A DNA stretch of 64,000 nt from Paenibacillus sp. FSL H3-0469 (GCF_038051945.1 NZ_CP150302.1:496001-560000), one strand, 5' to 3'; counted from the stretch's first letter, positions 44,931 to 55,700 are shown. Made by a program: numbers and translations. Notes: generated by a model not told the origin, from the letters alone.

Positions 44931-46142
44931 ATGACGAAGCATTATGTAATTGTTGGCGGCGGTGTAACCGCCGTCCATGCCGCCAAAGCGATCCGCGATC
45001 AGGACGCGGACTCGGAAATCTCGATCATCGGGGAAGAGAGCGGCCTGCCGTATAACCGGATCAAACTGACCAAGGGCCTGTTCACCGACCTGCACAGCGA
45101 GAAGGTTCTGATCAAGAAGGAGAAATGGTACCGCGATAACCGCATCACCGTACAGTCGTCCACCCGCATCGTATCTATCCACCCGGAGCGCCAGACGATA
45201 GAGACAGAGAGCGGCCAGTGTGTGGAATACCATAAGCTGCTGCTCTGTATGGGGGCGAAAAACCGCGCATTAACCATCCAGGGCGCCGGACTTGCTAACG
45301 TACACACCCTCCGGGAGCTGGCTGACGCTGACCGGTTGAAGGACAGTCTTAAGGAAGGCAGCCGCGTAACCGTCATCGGCGGAGGGGTGCAGGGGATTGA
45401 GACCGCCTGGGCGCTTCACGAAGCAGGGTATACGGTAACAGTGGTTGAATACGCAACTGCCCTGATGGGCAGACAGCTGGACAGCTACTCTTCCAAGCAT
45501 CTGCAAGAAACCCTTGAACAATCCGGGGTGAAGGTGATTCTTCAAGCGTGCGTGGCTTCCGTCGAGGGGACAGAGGTTGTCACTGGAGTTACACTGAATG
45601 ACGGCACGAGCTTCCCGTGTGACCATGTGGTCTACTCCATTGGGATTGTTCCGAATACTGCTCTGGTTGACGGTTCGAATATTAAGGTGCGCAGCGGCAT
45701 CATTGTGGATGAACATCTGCAGACAAGTGCTCCGAATATCTATGCAGCGGGTGACGTTGCCGAGTTCGGCGGACTGGTCGAAGGCCTGTGGGGCGGAGCG
45801 ATGGAACAGGGCAAGATCGCAGGAAGCAATATGGCTGAAGCCCGGAGTGTATACCGCAGAGCGGTGCCGGTGACCTTGTTCAATGCGTTCGGGGTGTCCT
45901 TATTCTCCATCGGCAACACCGATGAGCGGAATTGCGATGAGTCAGTATGCGGGGAAGAGAACGGGGCGTATACACGAATTTTTGTGAAGGATCATGTCAT
46001 TGTCGGGGCGTTGTCTTGGCAGGGCGCTGCGGCTTCGCTGGCTTACAAGGCGGCGGTTGAGCAAGGCGTCCGGCTGAGCGGAAGTGCTGACGGCAAGAGC
46101 ATCGAAGAGATTATAGCGGAAGCGCAGGCTGTATTGAATTAA
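44931..46142 (+). CDS. FAD-dependent pyridine nucleotide-disulfide oxidoreductase (rubredoxin reductase-like)
   Basis: 403 residues. The FAD motif is IVGGGVTAVHAAKAIR, the NAD(P)H motif is VTVIGGGVQGIETAWALHEAG, and the second FAD motif is NIYAAGDVAEF. The size and the lack of a redox-active cysteine pair match NorW/rubredoxin reductases and nitrite-reductase-like FAD proteins. With the flavodiiron protein 16 bp upstream and rubredoxin downstream, it probably passes NAD(P)H electrons to rubredoxin. ATG 44931 follows GGAGGAGG. Confidence 0.9.
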   Translation: MTKHYVIVGGGVTAVHAAKAIRDQDADSEISIIGEESGLPYNRIKLTKGLFTDLHSEKVLIKKEKWYRDNRITVQSSTRIVSIHPERQTIETESGQCVEYHKLLLCMGAKNRALTIQGAGLANVHTLRELADADRLKDSLKEGSRVTVIGGGVQGIETAWALHEAGYTVTVVEYATALMGRQLDSYSSKHLQETLEQSGVKVILQACVASVEGTEVVTGVTLNDGTSFPCDHVVYSIGIVPNTALVDGSNIKVRSGIIVDEHLQTSAPNIYAAGDVAEFGGLVEGLWGGAMEQGKIAGSNMAEARSVYRRAVPVTLFNAFGVSLFSIGNTDERNCDESVCGEENGAYTRIFVKDHVIVGALSWQGAAASLAYKAAVEQGVRLSGSADGKSIEEIIAEAQAVLN

Positions 46143-46174
46143 TTCCCTAACTATAATAACAGGAGCTGATTACG

Positions 46175-46357
46175 ATGAAAAAATATATCTGTACCCCTTG
46201 CGGCTACATCTACAACCCGGCGGTAGGTGATCCTGATGAGGATGTAGCGGCTGGAACAGCGTTCGAGGATCTGCCGGAAGATTGGGTCTGCCCGGTCTGC
46301 GGTGAGGACACCAGCCACTTTGTACCCGTAGAAGAGAAGAACACAATTACCCAATAG
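46175..46357 (+). CDS. Rubredoxin
   Basis: 60 residues. The two iron-binding pairs are CTPCGY and CPVCGE, with the standard spacing and the hydrophobic [20 protein letters not shown] and FEDLPEDW segments. It carries single electrons from the reductase to the flavodiiron protein. AGGAGCTGA precedes the ATG. Confidence 0.97.
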   Translation: MKKYICTPCGYIYNPAVGDPDEDVAAGTAFEDLPEDWVCPVCGEDTSHFVPVEEKNTITQ

Positions 46358-46404
46358 AGGATTAAAGCTAAGGCTTCACATTTCACATTACAGGGGGAAT
46401 CGGT

Positions 46405-47115
46405 ATGAAAGAGCATTCCTGCCAGCACGCCGCAGAACCTTGTACACGCAAGGTACCGATTTTTGCCGCGCTGACCGATGAGGATCTTACCCGGATCAGC
46501 GCCATGATTAAGCACCGCAAATTCACTAAGGGACAGCCGCTCATTCTCGAAGGCGCGCCGTCCGATACGCTGTACATTATTCAGCAGGGACATGTGAAAT
46601 TATCCAAGCTCACGCCCGAAGGGAAGGAACAGATTTTACATATCCTGACGAACGGGGATTTCTTCGGAGAACTCAGTATTTTCAACAGCGGCGAGCTTAG
46701 CAACTTCAGTGCGTATGCGCTGAAAGACACCAATATCTGCCTGTTGACCCGCAGCGATATGGAGCAGATCATGACCGAGAATCCAGACATCTCCCTGCGC
46801 CTGCTCTCCAGCGTAACCAAACGCCTCGCCCACACCGAGAATCTGGCACAGAGCCTGGCGACCAAAGACCCGGAAATCCGGATCGCTTATATGATTATGG
46901 AGCTGAGTGAGAAATACGGCAAGCCGCGCGGCGGACGTGTTCATATCGACCTGCCGCTGTCCCGCGAAGAGCTGGCCAGTTATGTCGGAGTGACCCGGGA
47001 GACGATCAGCAGGAAGTTCTCCCGATTCGAGGACTCCGGCCTGATCAAGCTGATCGGCAACAAGCAGATGGTCGTCATGGACCCGGCGGGTGTGGGGCGG
47101 TTCATGGGCTTTTAA
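46405..47115 (+). CDS. Crp/Fnr-family transcriptional regulator
   Basis: 236 residues: a cyclic-nucleotide-binding-like domain (about 20-145), a dimer helix and a C-terminal winged helix with the Fnr-type recognition helix GVTRETISRKFSRFEDSG. Two cysteines near the N-terminus (Cys6 and Cys13) could ligate iron-sulfur or sense redox, though a full Fnr needs four. It follows rubredoxin by 47 bp and probably controls this cluster in response to oxygen or NO. Confidence 0.88.
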   Translation: MKEHSCQHAAEPCTRKVPIFAALTDEDLTRISAMIKHRKFTKGQPLILEGAPSDTLYIIQQGHVKLSKLTPEGKEQILHILTNGDFFGELSIFNSGELSNFSAYALKDTNICLLTRSDMEQIMTENPDISLRLLSSVTKRLAHTENLAQSLATKDPEIRIAYMIMELSEKYGKPRGGRVHIDLPLSREELASYVGVTRETISRKFSRFEDSGLIKLIGNKQMVVMDPAGVGRFMGF

Positions 47116-47139
47116 GAGGAAGCTTTTAGACGACATAAG

Positions 47140-47177
47140 AGCGGCATTCCTGTCATTATATGATGGGAATGCCGTTT
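47140..47177 (+). terminator. Terminator after the Crp/Fnr gene
   Basis: GCGGCATTCC and TCAT pair with ATGA and GGAATGCCG, followed by TTTTC. Confidence 0.8.
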
Positions 47178-47286
47178 TCACGCGGATTGGAGGTTAATTC
47201 CCGCCCCTGCTGGAACCTTACAAATACCTGACGCATATTGTATGGTTATAAGCCTATCAGGCGGCAACGGGAAAGGAAGTGGGTGT

Positions 47287-48378
47287 ATGGCTGCGGGAAT
47301 TTTAAGATATTTTGCAGACGGGAATACGGCTCTTGGCTTCTACAGTTTGTTCGAATCGAATCTTCAAGGACTCCGGCGGATATTCATCTTGAAAGGCGGT
47401 CCCGGTACAGGCAAATCCTCGCTGATGAAAGCAATCGGCACGGAATGGGCGGAGCGGGGTTATCCAATTGAGCTGATCCATTGTTCATCCGATAAGGATT
47501 CCATTGACGGGGTGATTATTCCGGCGCTTGGCGTGGGCATTGTTGACGGGACTGCGCCCCGTGTGATCGAGCCCAAGGCTCCCGGAGCGGCTCGGGAATA
47601 TGTGAACCTGGGAGAAGCATGGGACTCGGCAGCGCTTATCGGCCAAAGGGAGATCATTGAGGAGCTTAACCGGAAGACTGCGGGTGCCTATGAGGCAGCG
47701 TACAGCAGATTTGCAGAGGCCCTGAACATTCATGACGAATGGGAAAAGATGTACTTCGGGCATATGGACTTCGGCCAGGCGGATCAATTAACAGCCCGGA
47801 TGCTGGAACAGTTGTTTGGCGAAGCGCAGCTTCAGAGGCATGCTGACGTGAAGCACCGGTTTTTGGGCGCAGCAACGCCGGCAGGATCGGTCGACTTTGT
47901 ACCTAATTTGACCGAAGGGGTATCCAGACGCTTCTTCCTCAAAGGCCGGGCCGGAACAGGCAAATCAACCATACTCCGCAAAATCGCCGCTGAGGCGGAA
48001 AAGAGGGGCTTTGATACGGAAATCTATCATTGCGGATTTGATCCTAACAGTCTGGATATGGTTATTGTGCGTGAGCTTGACTTTGCGATATTTGACAGCA
48101 CCAGCCCGCATGAATATTACCCGGAGCGGGAAGAAGATGTAATCATCGATACGTATGAAATCGTTGTTGCACCGGGAACGGATGAGCGCCTCGCCGGTCC
48201 GCTAGAGGAAATAAGCGCACAATACAAGGCCACAATGAAAACCGCGATAGCCGCGCTGGCCGAAGCCAAGATGCACCGGGATGAATTAAAGGAAATATAT
48301 ATCGCAGCAATGGATTTTAGCGTGGCGGATGCGGCCAGGAACCGGATTTCCACAGAACTGGCAAGTATGCTCTCTTAG
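47287..48378 (+). CDS. Tandem P-loop ATPase of PRK06851 type
   Basis: 363 residues with two ATP-binding halves: GGPGTGKSS near residue 40 and GRAGTGKST near 225, each followed by strands ending HCSSDKDSIDGV and HCGFDPNSLDMV, which suggests an internal duplication. No membrane segment or DNA-binding motif is seen. The family is widespread in spore-forming Firmicutes, and I know no function for it. ATG 47287 follows AAAGGAAG. It stands alone. Confidence 0.8.
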   Translation: MAAGILRYFADGNTALGFYSLFESNLQGLRRIFILKGGPGTGKSSLMKAIGTEWAERGYPIELIHCSSDKDSIDGVIIPALGVGIVDGTAPRVIEPKAPGAAREYVNLGEAWDSAALIGQREIIEELNRKTAGAYEAAYSRFAEALNIHDEWEKMYFGHMDFGQADQLTARMLEQLFGEAQLQRHADVKHRFLGAATPAGSVDFVPNLTEGVSRRFFLKGRAGTGKSTILRKIAAEAEKRGFDTEIYHCGFDPNSLDMVIVRELDFAIFDSTSPHEYYPEREEDVIIDTYEIVVAPGTDERLAGPLEEISAQYKATMKTAIAALAEAKMHRDELKEIYIAAMDFSVADAARNRISTELASMLS

Positions 48379-48524
48379 CAGGTACAATGATCTGAACCAG
48401 CCTTGGGGTTTACTCAGCGGAGGTATTCGCCATCCGCATAGTAAGCCTCTTTCTTTGTATATGGAAGAAGGAGCAGAGGCTGACTGCCCTCCTGCCGCAG
48501 ACGCTTATACTTATCCTTGACGTA

Positions 48525-48641
48525 ATGAAACATAAAAGTTATTATGGACACCTAAAGTCTTTGTTTGAGCTACTTATCAATGAAGGCCGGCAAAACGGAT
48601 ATCAAAAGGAGAGTGAGAAGATGGATGTATTTAAAAGTTAG
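48525..48641 (+). pseudogene. Short frame, possibly the remnant of a TetR-like C-terminus
   Basis: A 38-codon frame (MKHKSYYGHLKSLFELLINE...) resembles the last helix region of TetR-family regulators, and within it a strong AAAAGGAGAG lies before a second ATG at 48621 that gives only six codons. The region 48379-48766 otherwise holds no gene I can support. A regulator remnant next to an MFS pump would be natural, but similarity at this length is weak. Confidence 0.25.
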
Positions 48642-48766
48642 TATGAAATGATCCCATGTGCGGGAATCGAATATAGGTACATAACACTTCTTTTTTTCAG
48701 TCTATCAAAGACATTGTATACCTATAAAGTCTGTGGTATGAAATTTTAACTTTAGGAGTGGATAAT

Positions 48767-50212
48767 ATGCAAGCAGCGACAGAAGTACAGCCTAATGTGG
48801 TGCAAAAATATAAAGTTATACCGATCATGACAGCCTTACTAATAAGCGGATTTATTGGGATGTTTAACGAGACAGCTTTAAACGTGGTGCTCAGCGATTT
48901 AATCGACCAGTTTCATATCACCGCCGCAACGGCCCAATGGCTGACGACGGGTTACTTACTGACCCTCGGCATATTGGTTCCGGTATCCGGGGTGTTACTC
49001 CAATGGTTTTCAACCAGACAATTGTTCACGGCTTCGCTCCTATTGGCTTTATTCGGCACAGCGGTAGCGAGCGTTTCCCCGGGATTTGAGTTACTCATGA
49101 TTGCACGGGTCATTCAAGCTGCGGGCGTAGCGCTTATTCTGCCGCTGATGTTTCACACAGTGCTGGTTATAGTTCCACCTGAGAGGAGGGGGACGACCTA
49201 CGGGCTGATCGGGCTTGTTCTTGTGGTTGCTCCTGCTGTCGGACCTACCCTTTCCGGTCTGTTGATCGAGCAGCTTAGCTGGAACTGGATTTTCGGATTG
49301 ACTCTTCCGGTTTTGGCCTTTTCTCTTCTGTTTGGAATACGCTATATGCAAAATATAACGACGATTACCAAGCCGAAAATAGATGTTTATTCGCTCATCT
49401 TATCCACGCTTGGTTTCGGCGGAATTGTATTTGCTTTTAGCAGCGCCGGAGAAGGAGGACTAGGAGCGCCCAAGGTCGTGATACCGATGATTGTCGGCCT
49501 ATTGGCGATTGTAATATTTGCGGTACGGCAATTGCGAATGAAGCAGCCGATGATGGATTTGAGGGCATTCAAACAGCCCATGTTCACGTTTGGCATTGTT
49601 ATGCTTATGATTGCCGTAATAGTGATGATGTCAGCCATGATTATGCTGCCTTTGTATTTGATCAGAGGTCTCGGGCTAAACACTTTTTCTGCCGGACTTG
49701 TTTTGTTGACCGGGGGGATTGTGAACGCGATTACACAACCGGTTATGGGTAGAATATTCGATAAATTTGGGCCGAGATGGGTTGTTCCCGTTGGTATGGC
49801 CTTGATATGCGTGGTGCTCTGGTTTCTCTCAGGAATTACGACAACGACAAGCTTAACCCAAATCATTGTGCTGCATACCTTCTTGATGATCGGGATCTCC
49901 ATGGTCTGGATGCCTTCACAGGCGAATGGTCTGAACCAATTGCCTCCTTCGCTTTACCCGCATGGTAGTGCAATTATGAATACGTTACAGCAGGTTGCGG
50001 GTGCGATCGGCACAGCGGTTGCCGTAAGTATCATGTCCGTAGGCATGAGCAATATTCTGAAGCAAACGGCGGACCTGGCGGACCCAGCTCATACCGCGCT
50101 TGCTTTGACAGCAGGTGTACAGCATGTGTTTGATTTTGCGATTGTTATTGCGATTATAGGTTTCGTCATCTCTCTTTTCTTGCGACGTGTTCACATAACG
50201 GAGCAGAAGTAG
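48767..50212 (+). CDS. MFS multidrug transporter, DHA2 (EmrB/LmrB-like) type
   Basis: 481 residues with about 14 membrane helices. DHA2 marks are the N-terminal NETALNVVLSDLIDQF, WLTTGYLLTLGILVPVSG, PPERRGTTYGLIGL and motif C-like APAVGPTLSGLL. Likely an exporter of amphiphilic drugs by proton antiport. ATG 48767 is 8 bp from AGGAG, so it is preferred over GTG 48758. Confidence 0.9.
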   Translation: MQAATEVQPNVVQKYKVIPIMTALLISGFIGMFNETALNVVLSDLIDQFHITAATAQWLTTGYLLTLGILVPVSGVLLQWFSTRQLFTASLLLALFGTAVASVSPGFELLMIARVIQAAGVALILPLMFHTVLVIVPPERRGTTYGLIGLVLVVAPAVGPTLSGLLIEQLSWNWIFGLTLPVLAFSLLFGIRYMQNITTITKPKIDVYSLILSTLGFGGIVFAFSSAGEGGLGAPKVVIPMIVGLLAIVIFAVRQLRMKQPMMDLRAFKQPMFTFGIVMLMIAVIVMMSAMIMLPLYLIRGLGLNTFSAGLVLLTGGIVNAITQPVMGRIFDKFGPRWVVPVGMALICVVLWFLSGITTTTSLTQIIVLHTFLMIGISMVWMPSQANGLNQLPPSLYPHGSAIMNTLQQVAGAIGTAVAVSIMSVGMSNILKQTADLADPAHTALALTAGVQHVFDFAIVIAIIGFVISLFLRRVHITEQK

Positions 50213-50260
50213 CCGATTGTATATGCTCCATATGTTTGATACGATAGATAAGCTTCAAGA

Positions 50261-50301
50261 TGGAAGCCCAAACACTCTCGTGAGTCACGGCTAGCCCATT
50301 C
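50261..50301 (+). repeat. Fragment resembling the tail of the structured repeat
   Basis: GGAAGCCCAAACACTCTCG followed by TGAGTCACGGCTAGCCC resembles 26113-26150, with GAGTCACGGCTA identical. None of the folded part is present here. It may be a decayed copy. Confidence 0.35.
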
Positions 50302-50344
50302 TGAATAGAGTATCTTATTATCACACACAAATGGGGACAACAGC

Positions 50345-51256
50345 ATGACGAAGATATTCAGACATAAGGGTTATTTTATCGGAGTGCATATTGTATTGTG
50401 TATTTCCTTGTTCTCCACACTGTACGCGTATTCTCCGGTCATCCGGGTGAAGGTGAAGGAAATTATCGAGCCGGCGGACAAAGTCTATACGATTGCCCAT
50501 CGCGGCGCGTCCGGTTATGCTCCTGAGAATACGATACCGGCCTTCGAGCTGGCGCATGAGATGGGTGCGGACTCGATTGAGCTCGATATCCATTTGACCA
50601 AGGACCTGATTCCTGTCGTGATACATGACGAGACGGTTAACCGTACCACGAGCGGCAAAGGCTTTGTGAAGAATATGACCCTGGAGCAGATCAAACAGCT
50701 CGATGCAGGCACCTGGTTCAATCAGGCGTTCCCGATGTTCGCCAGGGATCTATACGCAGGGCTTACCGTTCCCACTCTGGAAGAAGTATTTGAGATGTTC
50801 GGCAAGGACATGAACTATGTTATCGAAATCAAGGAGCCTGCCCCGAAGTTCGGAATAGAAGCGATCCTGAATGAAACGGTATTGAAATATGATCTTGCCA
50901 AAAGGGTATCCGTCCACTCCTTCAGCGCAGCCAGTCTGCGGAAGCTTCATGCGATCAACCCGGATATTCCGCTTTTTCAGCTGGTCTGGAATGATTATGC
51001 GGCTACGAGGGTAACTCAGTCCTATCTGGATACCGTGAAGACCTATGCCGTAGGCATCAGCCCCAATTTCCAGGGCATCAGCGCAGCTTATGTAGCCCAG
51101 GTGAAGAGGGCCGGACTGAAGATTATCCCGTACACGGTGAACTACCAGCTCAATATGGATAAAGCCTACTCCTGGGGAGTGGACGGAGTGCACACGAACT
51201 ATCCCGACCGCTTCCTTGAAGTGATTGCCGCCAACAGGGCAAATGCCAAATGGTAG
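50345..51256 (+). CDS. Glycerophosphodiester phosphodiesterase (GDPD)
   Basis: 303 residues. An N-terminal hydrophobic segment (GVHIVLCISLFSTLYAY) is a membrane anchor or signal. The catalytic GDPD motif is IAHRGASGYAPENT, followed by the metal ligands in SIELDIHLTKD and VVIHDETVNRTT. It cleaves glycerophosphodiesters to glycerol-3-phosphate and an alcohol, probably outside the membrane, to salvage phosphate and glycerol. It stands alone. Confidence 0.92.
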   Translation: MTKIFRHKGYFIGVHIVLCISLFSTLYAYSPVIRVKVKEIIEPADKVYTIAHRGASGYAPENTIPAFELAHEMGADSIELDIHLTKDLIPVVIHDETVNRTTSGKGFVKNMTLEQIKQLDAGTWFNQAFPMFARDLYAGLTVPTLEEVFEMFGKDMNYVIEIKEPAPKFGIEAILNETVLKYDLAKRVSVHSFSAASLRKLHAINPDIPLFQLVWNDYAATRVTQSYLDTVKTYAVGISPNFQGISAAYVAQVKRAGLKIIPYTVNYQLNMDKAYSWGVDGVHTNYPDRFLEVIAANRANAKW

Positions 51257-51308
51257 GAGCAGAGGATGGGGGAACAGAGCCGCTCATTTACTATAAAAAG
51301 TCCAGAAA

Positions 51309-51352
51309 AAGGGTCCAGTTCTTGTCCGTGTAGCCGGACAAAGACTGGACCC
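51309..51352. terminator. Bidirectional terminator
   Basis: GGGTCCAGT and TTGTCCG pair with CGGACAA and ACTGGACCC. A long stem between two convergent genes, with A-rich sequence on the left and T-rich sequence on the right. Confidence 0.85.
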
Positions 51353-51364
51353 TTAACGTTGTGC

Positions 51365-52540
51365 TTAAAATGAGCTTAATATGATATTCCGCAGCTTGCG
51401 TGTAATGGGCAGGGTACCGGAGTCCTTCTTTTGGATCATGAACAGGATGGTCAGGCCTTCCAGCGGACAATTGGCAAAGTAAGCTCCCAGCCAGCCGTCC
51501 CAGCCGTATTCTCCCAGGCTGCCGAGTCCTCCGGCTTGACCCGGATCGGTCAGGACGCGCATCTGATTGCCGTAGCTGTAGCCTTGCAGCGAATGCCAGG
51601 GATTGAAGCCTTGCTGCTGCCAGCTGGTCAAGCTGGCCGAGGTCATAAACTGAACGGTGCGGGGCTTCAGCAGCTGCACCCCGTTCAAGCTGCCTTGATT
51701 CATCAGCATGGTGGTGAATTTGGCGGCATCCTCAATCGTTGAGACCAGCCCGGCTCCGCCTGCTTCATAAGCCGCCTCCCGGTCCATATGATGGTTAACG
51801 CCAAGGTGACTCTCCGAGAACGGTGTCAATCCGCCTTCACCGTCATCCTGGTAGACGCATGCCAGCCGGCTCCTCTTGTCTTCGGGCAGCCAAAAGCCGG
51901 TATCATTCATTTGCAGCGGACTGAAGATCTCCTGTTGCAGGAATTCGCCGTACCGCATGCCGCTGACGACTTCAACTATTGCACCGAGAACATCCGCAGA
52001 GGTTCCATACTGCCAGGAGGACCCCGGTTCGAACGCCAGCGGACCCTCCCCCAGCCGGTTAGCGAATTCCAGGGTGCCCATCGGGTTCGTGCCAAGCAGG
52101 CGGCTGTTCAGTTCCTGGTACAACGCCTCCGTATACTGACCCGCCAAGTCTTCTCCGCCGTAGACCAGACCTGAGGTCATGTTCAGCAGGTCGTTAATAT
52201 CAACCTCACGGCTTACGGGCACAAGCTCGCCGTTCTTTCCTACCTTCTGATTCTTGAATCCGGGTATGTACTGGCTAACCGGATCGAACAGGTCAATCTC
52301 CCCGCGCTCCAGGAGCAGCATAACGGCTGCGGCAGTAACCGGCTTCGTCATCGAGTATAGGCGGAAGATCGAATCTCTGGACATCTTGCGCCCAGCCTCA
52401 ATATCGGCAAAGCCGTCTTCGTGATACCAGCTTTCTTGTCCATTTTGAATCACCATGAAGTTCGCACCGGCAATTTCCTTATTGGTAATACTTGCGCTTA
52501 TCGCTTTGGTGATTAGACGGGTAGTGTTTGAATCCAGCAT
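51365..52540 (-). CDS. Serine hydrolase of the beta-lactamase/penicillin-binding (class C-like) family
   Basis: 391 residues. SxxK is in LYSMTKPVTAAAV; YGTSADVLG stands in for the usual YxN; a Gly-rich WDGWLGAYF segment is near the third motif. No clear signal peptide. The family mostly comprises esterases and peptidases, with EstB-like members having the same SMTKP motif. The start is supported by AAAGGAG. It is divergent from the GH53 gene. Confidence 0.88.
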   Translation of the reverse strand: MLDSNTTRLITKAISASITNKEIAGANFMVIQNGQESWYHEDGFADIEAGRKMSRDSIFRLYSMTKPVTAAAVMLLLERGEIDLFDPVSQYIPGFKNQKVGKNGELVPVSREVDINDLLNMTSGLVYGGEDLAGQYTEALYQELNSRLLGTNPMGTLEFANRLGEGPLAFEPGSSWQYGTSADVLGAIVEVVSGMRYGEFLQQEIFSPLQMNDTGFWLPEDKRSRLACVYQDDGEGGLTPFSESHLGVNHHMDREAAYEAGGAGLVSTIEDAAKFTTMLMNQGSLNGVQLLKPRTVQFMTSASLTSWQQQGFNPWHSLQGYSYGNQMRVLTDPGQAGGLGSLGEYGWDGWLGAYFANCPLEGLTILFMIQKKDSGTLPITRKLRNIILSSF

Positions 52541-52593
52541 CTCCAGGTCTCCTTTGATATTTTCACATAGAGAATATTATACGTCTTTCAGAG

Positions 52594-52613
52594 TGAAATG
52601 TAAGCGCATTTCA
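52594..52613. promoter_or_regulatory. Perfect inverted repeat upstream of the galactanase gene, cre-like core
   Basis: TGAAATG (52594-52600), TAAGCG, CATTTCA (52607-52613). It includes the half-site TGTAAGCG of CcpA boxes but departs from the consensus at the right end. It could control the GH53 gene, the serine hydrolase gene or both. Confidence 0.4.
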
Positions 52614-52717
52614 GTGAAAAAATTGAATAAGTATAGGTTTTCGTTGCTTTGCTTAATTCAATGTTACCTCCCTGGTCATCTATACTAACAGAGAGACTAT
52701 CACGGGGAGGTAATATT

Positions 52718-55700
52718 TTGAAACAGAGAACAAGATGGCTTGCGGCGGTTCTTACTTTTACAATGCTAATCATGTCGCTGACTGCACTTGGATTACCGGC
52801 ACAAGCTGGAGCGGTTCCTATTCCGCAATCCTTCGCCAAGGGCGCAGATGTCAGCTGGCTGCCGCAAATGGAAGCTGAGGGTTACAAATTCTATAACGAT
52901 CAGGGAGACGAAGCGGACCTGCTCCAGATTCTGAAGGATCACGGCATTGATTCCATACGCCTCCGGGCCTTCGTCGATCCATCCGATGATCCGATTAACG
53001 GGCATAACAGCACCGAAGAGATGGTTCAGCTGGCCTCGCGTGTAAGCGCTCTCGGGTTCCGGGTGATGGTCGATCTGCACTACAGTGATTCCTGGGCCGA
53101 TCCCGGGAAGCAGGTTACTCCGGCAGCCTGGGCCAGCGATAATCTGGAGCAGCTGAAGGCGCATGTCTCGGAGTATACCACAGAGGTGATGCAGGCGCTG
53201 AAGACCGCGGGGGTAACCCCCGAATGGGTGCAGATTGGCAATGAGATTAATAACGGGATGATGCATCCGCTGGGCAGCTATAGCAATACGGCGAATCTGG
53301 TGGAATTGATCCAGGCGGGATCACATGCGGCCAAGGCGGTTTTTCCTGAGACCAAAATCATTATTCACAGAGCCAACGGAGCAGATAGCGGTGTAGATCC
53401 TTTCTATGCCGGTCTGGTCGAAGCAGGGCTTAAGGACAGTGATTATGACATCATCGGGTTATCCTATTACCCGGATTCTATCTACACTTCTTCTATTAAT
53501 GAACTATCCTCCAACATGAATCTTCTGGCTGCAAAATACGGCAAGGAGGTTATGGTCGTCGAGGTGGGCGGCGATGTCAGCAAGAGTGCAGATAATGTGT
53601 ATAACATGTTGGTTGCTGTGCAGAATGGCGTGAAGGCTGTACCTGGCGGCCAGGGAACAGGCGTGTTCTATTGGGCACCCGAGGGCGTCTATTTCAGCTA
53701 TGGGCTGTCTGCCTGGAATCCGGACGGAAAGCCTTCCTTCGCGATGGATGCTTTTATTGAAGGTGCTTCTGCAATCAACCGGGTGCCGGTTCAGTCGGTA
53801 AAAGTAGAGAAGCAAACCGCTATCCTTGAAGTAGGCGGAACCGGCAGCGTCAAAGCAACGATCAGCCCGGGGAATGCAACCTATAAGGGGCTGACCTTCA
53901 CCAGTTCTGATGAAGCCATCGTCAAGGTAGACAAGTATAAAGGGACGCTCTCCGGGCTTGCTGCCGGGACCTCTACCGTAACAGCGGTTACGTATGACGG
54001 CGGATTCACAGATTCAACTGAGATTACAGTCTCGCCAAGCACCAGCTTCATTCAGAATCCAGGCTTCGAGGACGGGCTGAATGGCTGGACCGTAAGCGGC
54101 GACAGCACAGCGGTCAATGTGGAGTCAGATGCCCATTCCGGTTCGGCTGCACTGCACTACTGGAGCTCAGGGGCTGCGGAATTCCAAATCTCCCAGACGG
54201 TCACCGGACTTGAGAATGGTACCTATCAGTTATCTGCTTGGGTTTCGGGTAACGGCGGGGAAGAGACGGCAGAAATTTTTGCGGGCAATCAGAAGCAGCC
54301 GTTCGTCAACACAGGCTGGCAGCAGTGGAGTAATCCAACCATTGATACCGTTGAGGTTACAGATGGAACGCTGACACTAGGCGCTAATCTGAAATACGCG
54401 GGAGACAAGTGGGGGAATATTGATGACTTCAAGCTGGTCAAAAAAGCCGGAGCCGTCAGCACCAATAATCTCACAGTGAACGGCGCGAAGTCCGACTGGT
54501 ATCTGAGCGGCACCAAGCCCGCTACCTTCGGTGACAGCAATGCTTCAGGCGGCTTCGATTACGGGGATGACAAGCCGGTTAACTTCAGCCTTACTCATGA
54601 AATTACGGGACTGGAGCCAGGAACCTATACTCTGGAGGCCAAAATCTTCGGGGACAAGGGCGAACCTTCTCCCGGTTCGGTGATGTATGTGATCTCCGAG
54701 GGACAGACGTATTCGGTGCCGGTTACCTATTCAGGCAGCGCCTGGCTGAAGCCCCGGACTCTGACGCTAAAGCATGTGCACATCGGGGAAGACGGAAGTG
54801 CATCGCTGGGCTTCAAGGTCATCACAGACTCGGATAATCATTACGGCTATCTGCAAGAGGTGACCTTCGTGCGTAATAGCACAACTGCACCTGAGGTTCC
54901 AAGTGAACCCAATGAACCAAGTGAGCCAAGCGAACCTGTAACACCTCCAACAACAGAGCCGGTAACACCTCCGGGAACAGAACCTGTAACACCCCCGGTC
55001 ACAGAGCCGGTGACACCTCCGGCAACGGAGCCGGTGATACCTACGGAAGAGAATCCTGCGCCAAGTGCGGAAGCCAGTCCGGCACCAAGCCCGGCTACGG
55101 CACCAGGAACGGGCTCCGGTTCAGGCTGGACAGCTCCGCTGGCAACAGCCCAAGCGTCAGCTGCACCGCAGGCCACGCCGCAGCCGGAGATTCTGACTGT
55201 AACGGAGCCGAAGGTGAATGCCCAGAACCAGATTGTGATTCCAATGGCCGAAGGGCAGAGCGAAGTAAGGATTCCTACTGATGCCACAGCCCTTACAGGA
55301 GTAGCCACCCTGAAGGTTGAAGGCAAGACAGTAGCTGTAGAGATTCCAGGCAAGGTTGTTGAGCAGCTTCAAGCGTTGGCTGGAAGCTCAGCGAATGGCA
55401 GCATGATCTCCGTCGGAGTAACTCCATGGTCTGCGGAGCAAAAAGCAGCCTGGACTCTGCAGGCGAAAACCAAGAGTGAAGCTGAACTGAGAACAGCCGG
55501 AGAAATGTTCAATCTGAGTCTGTCTATGCTGAATCAGCAAGGAGTTAAGACTCCGCTGGCCTCCTTCGCGGAACCTGTTACGCTTCGCTTGATGCTTCAG
55601 GCGAACAGCAATCCGAAGCTGGCTGGTGTGTACGCGGTAGCAGATGACGGGACGATTGAATATGTGGGCGGAACCAGCGAACAGAGCTTGATGACTGTAC

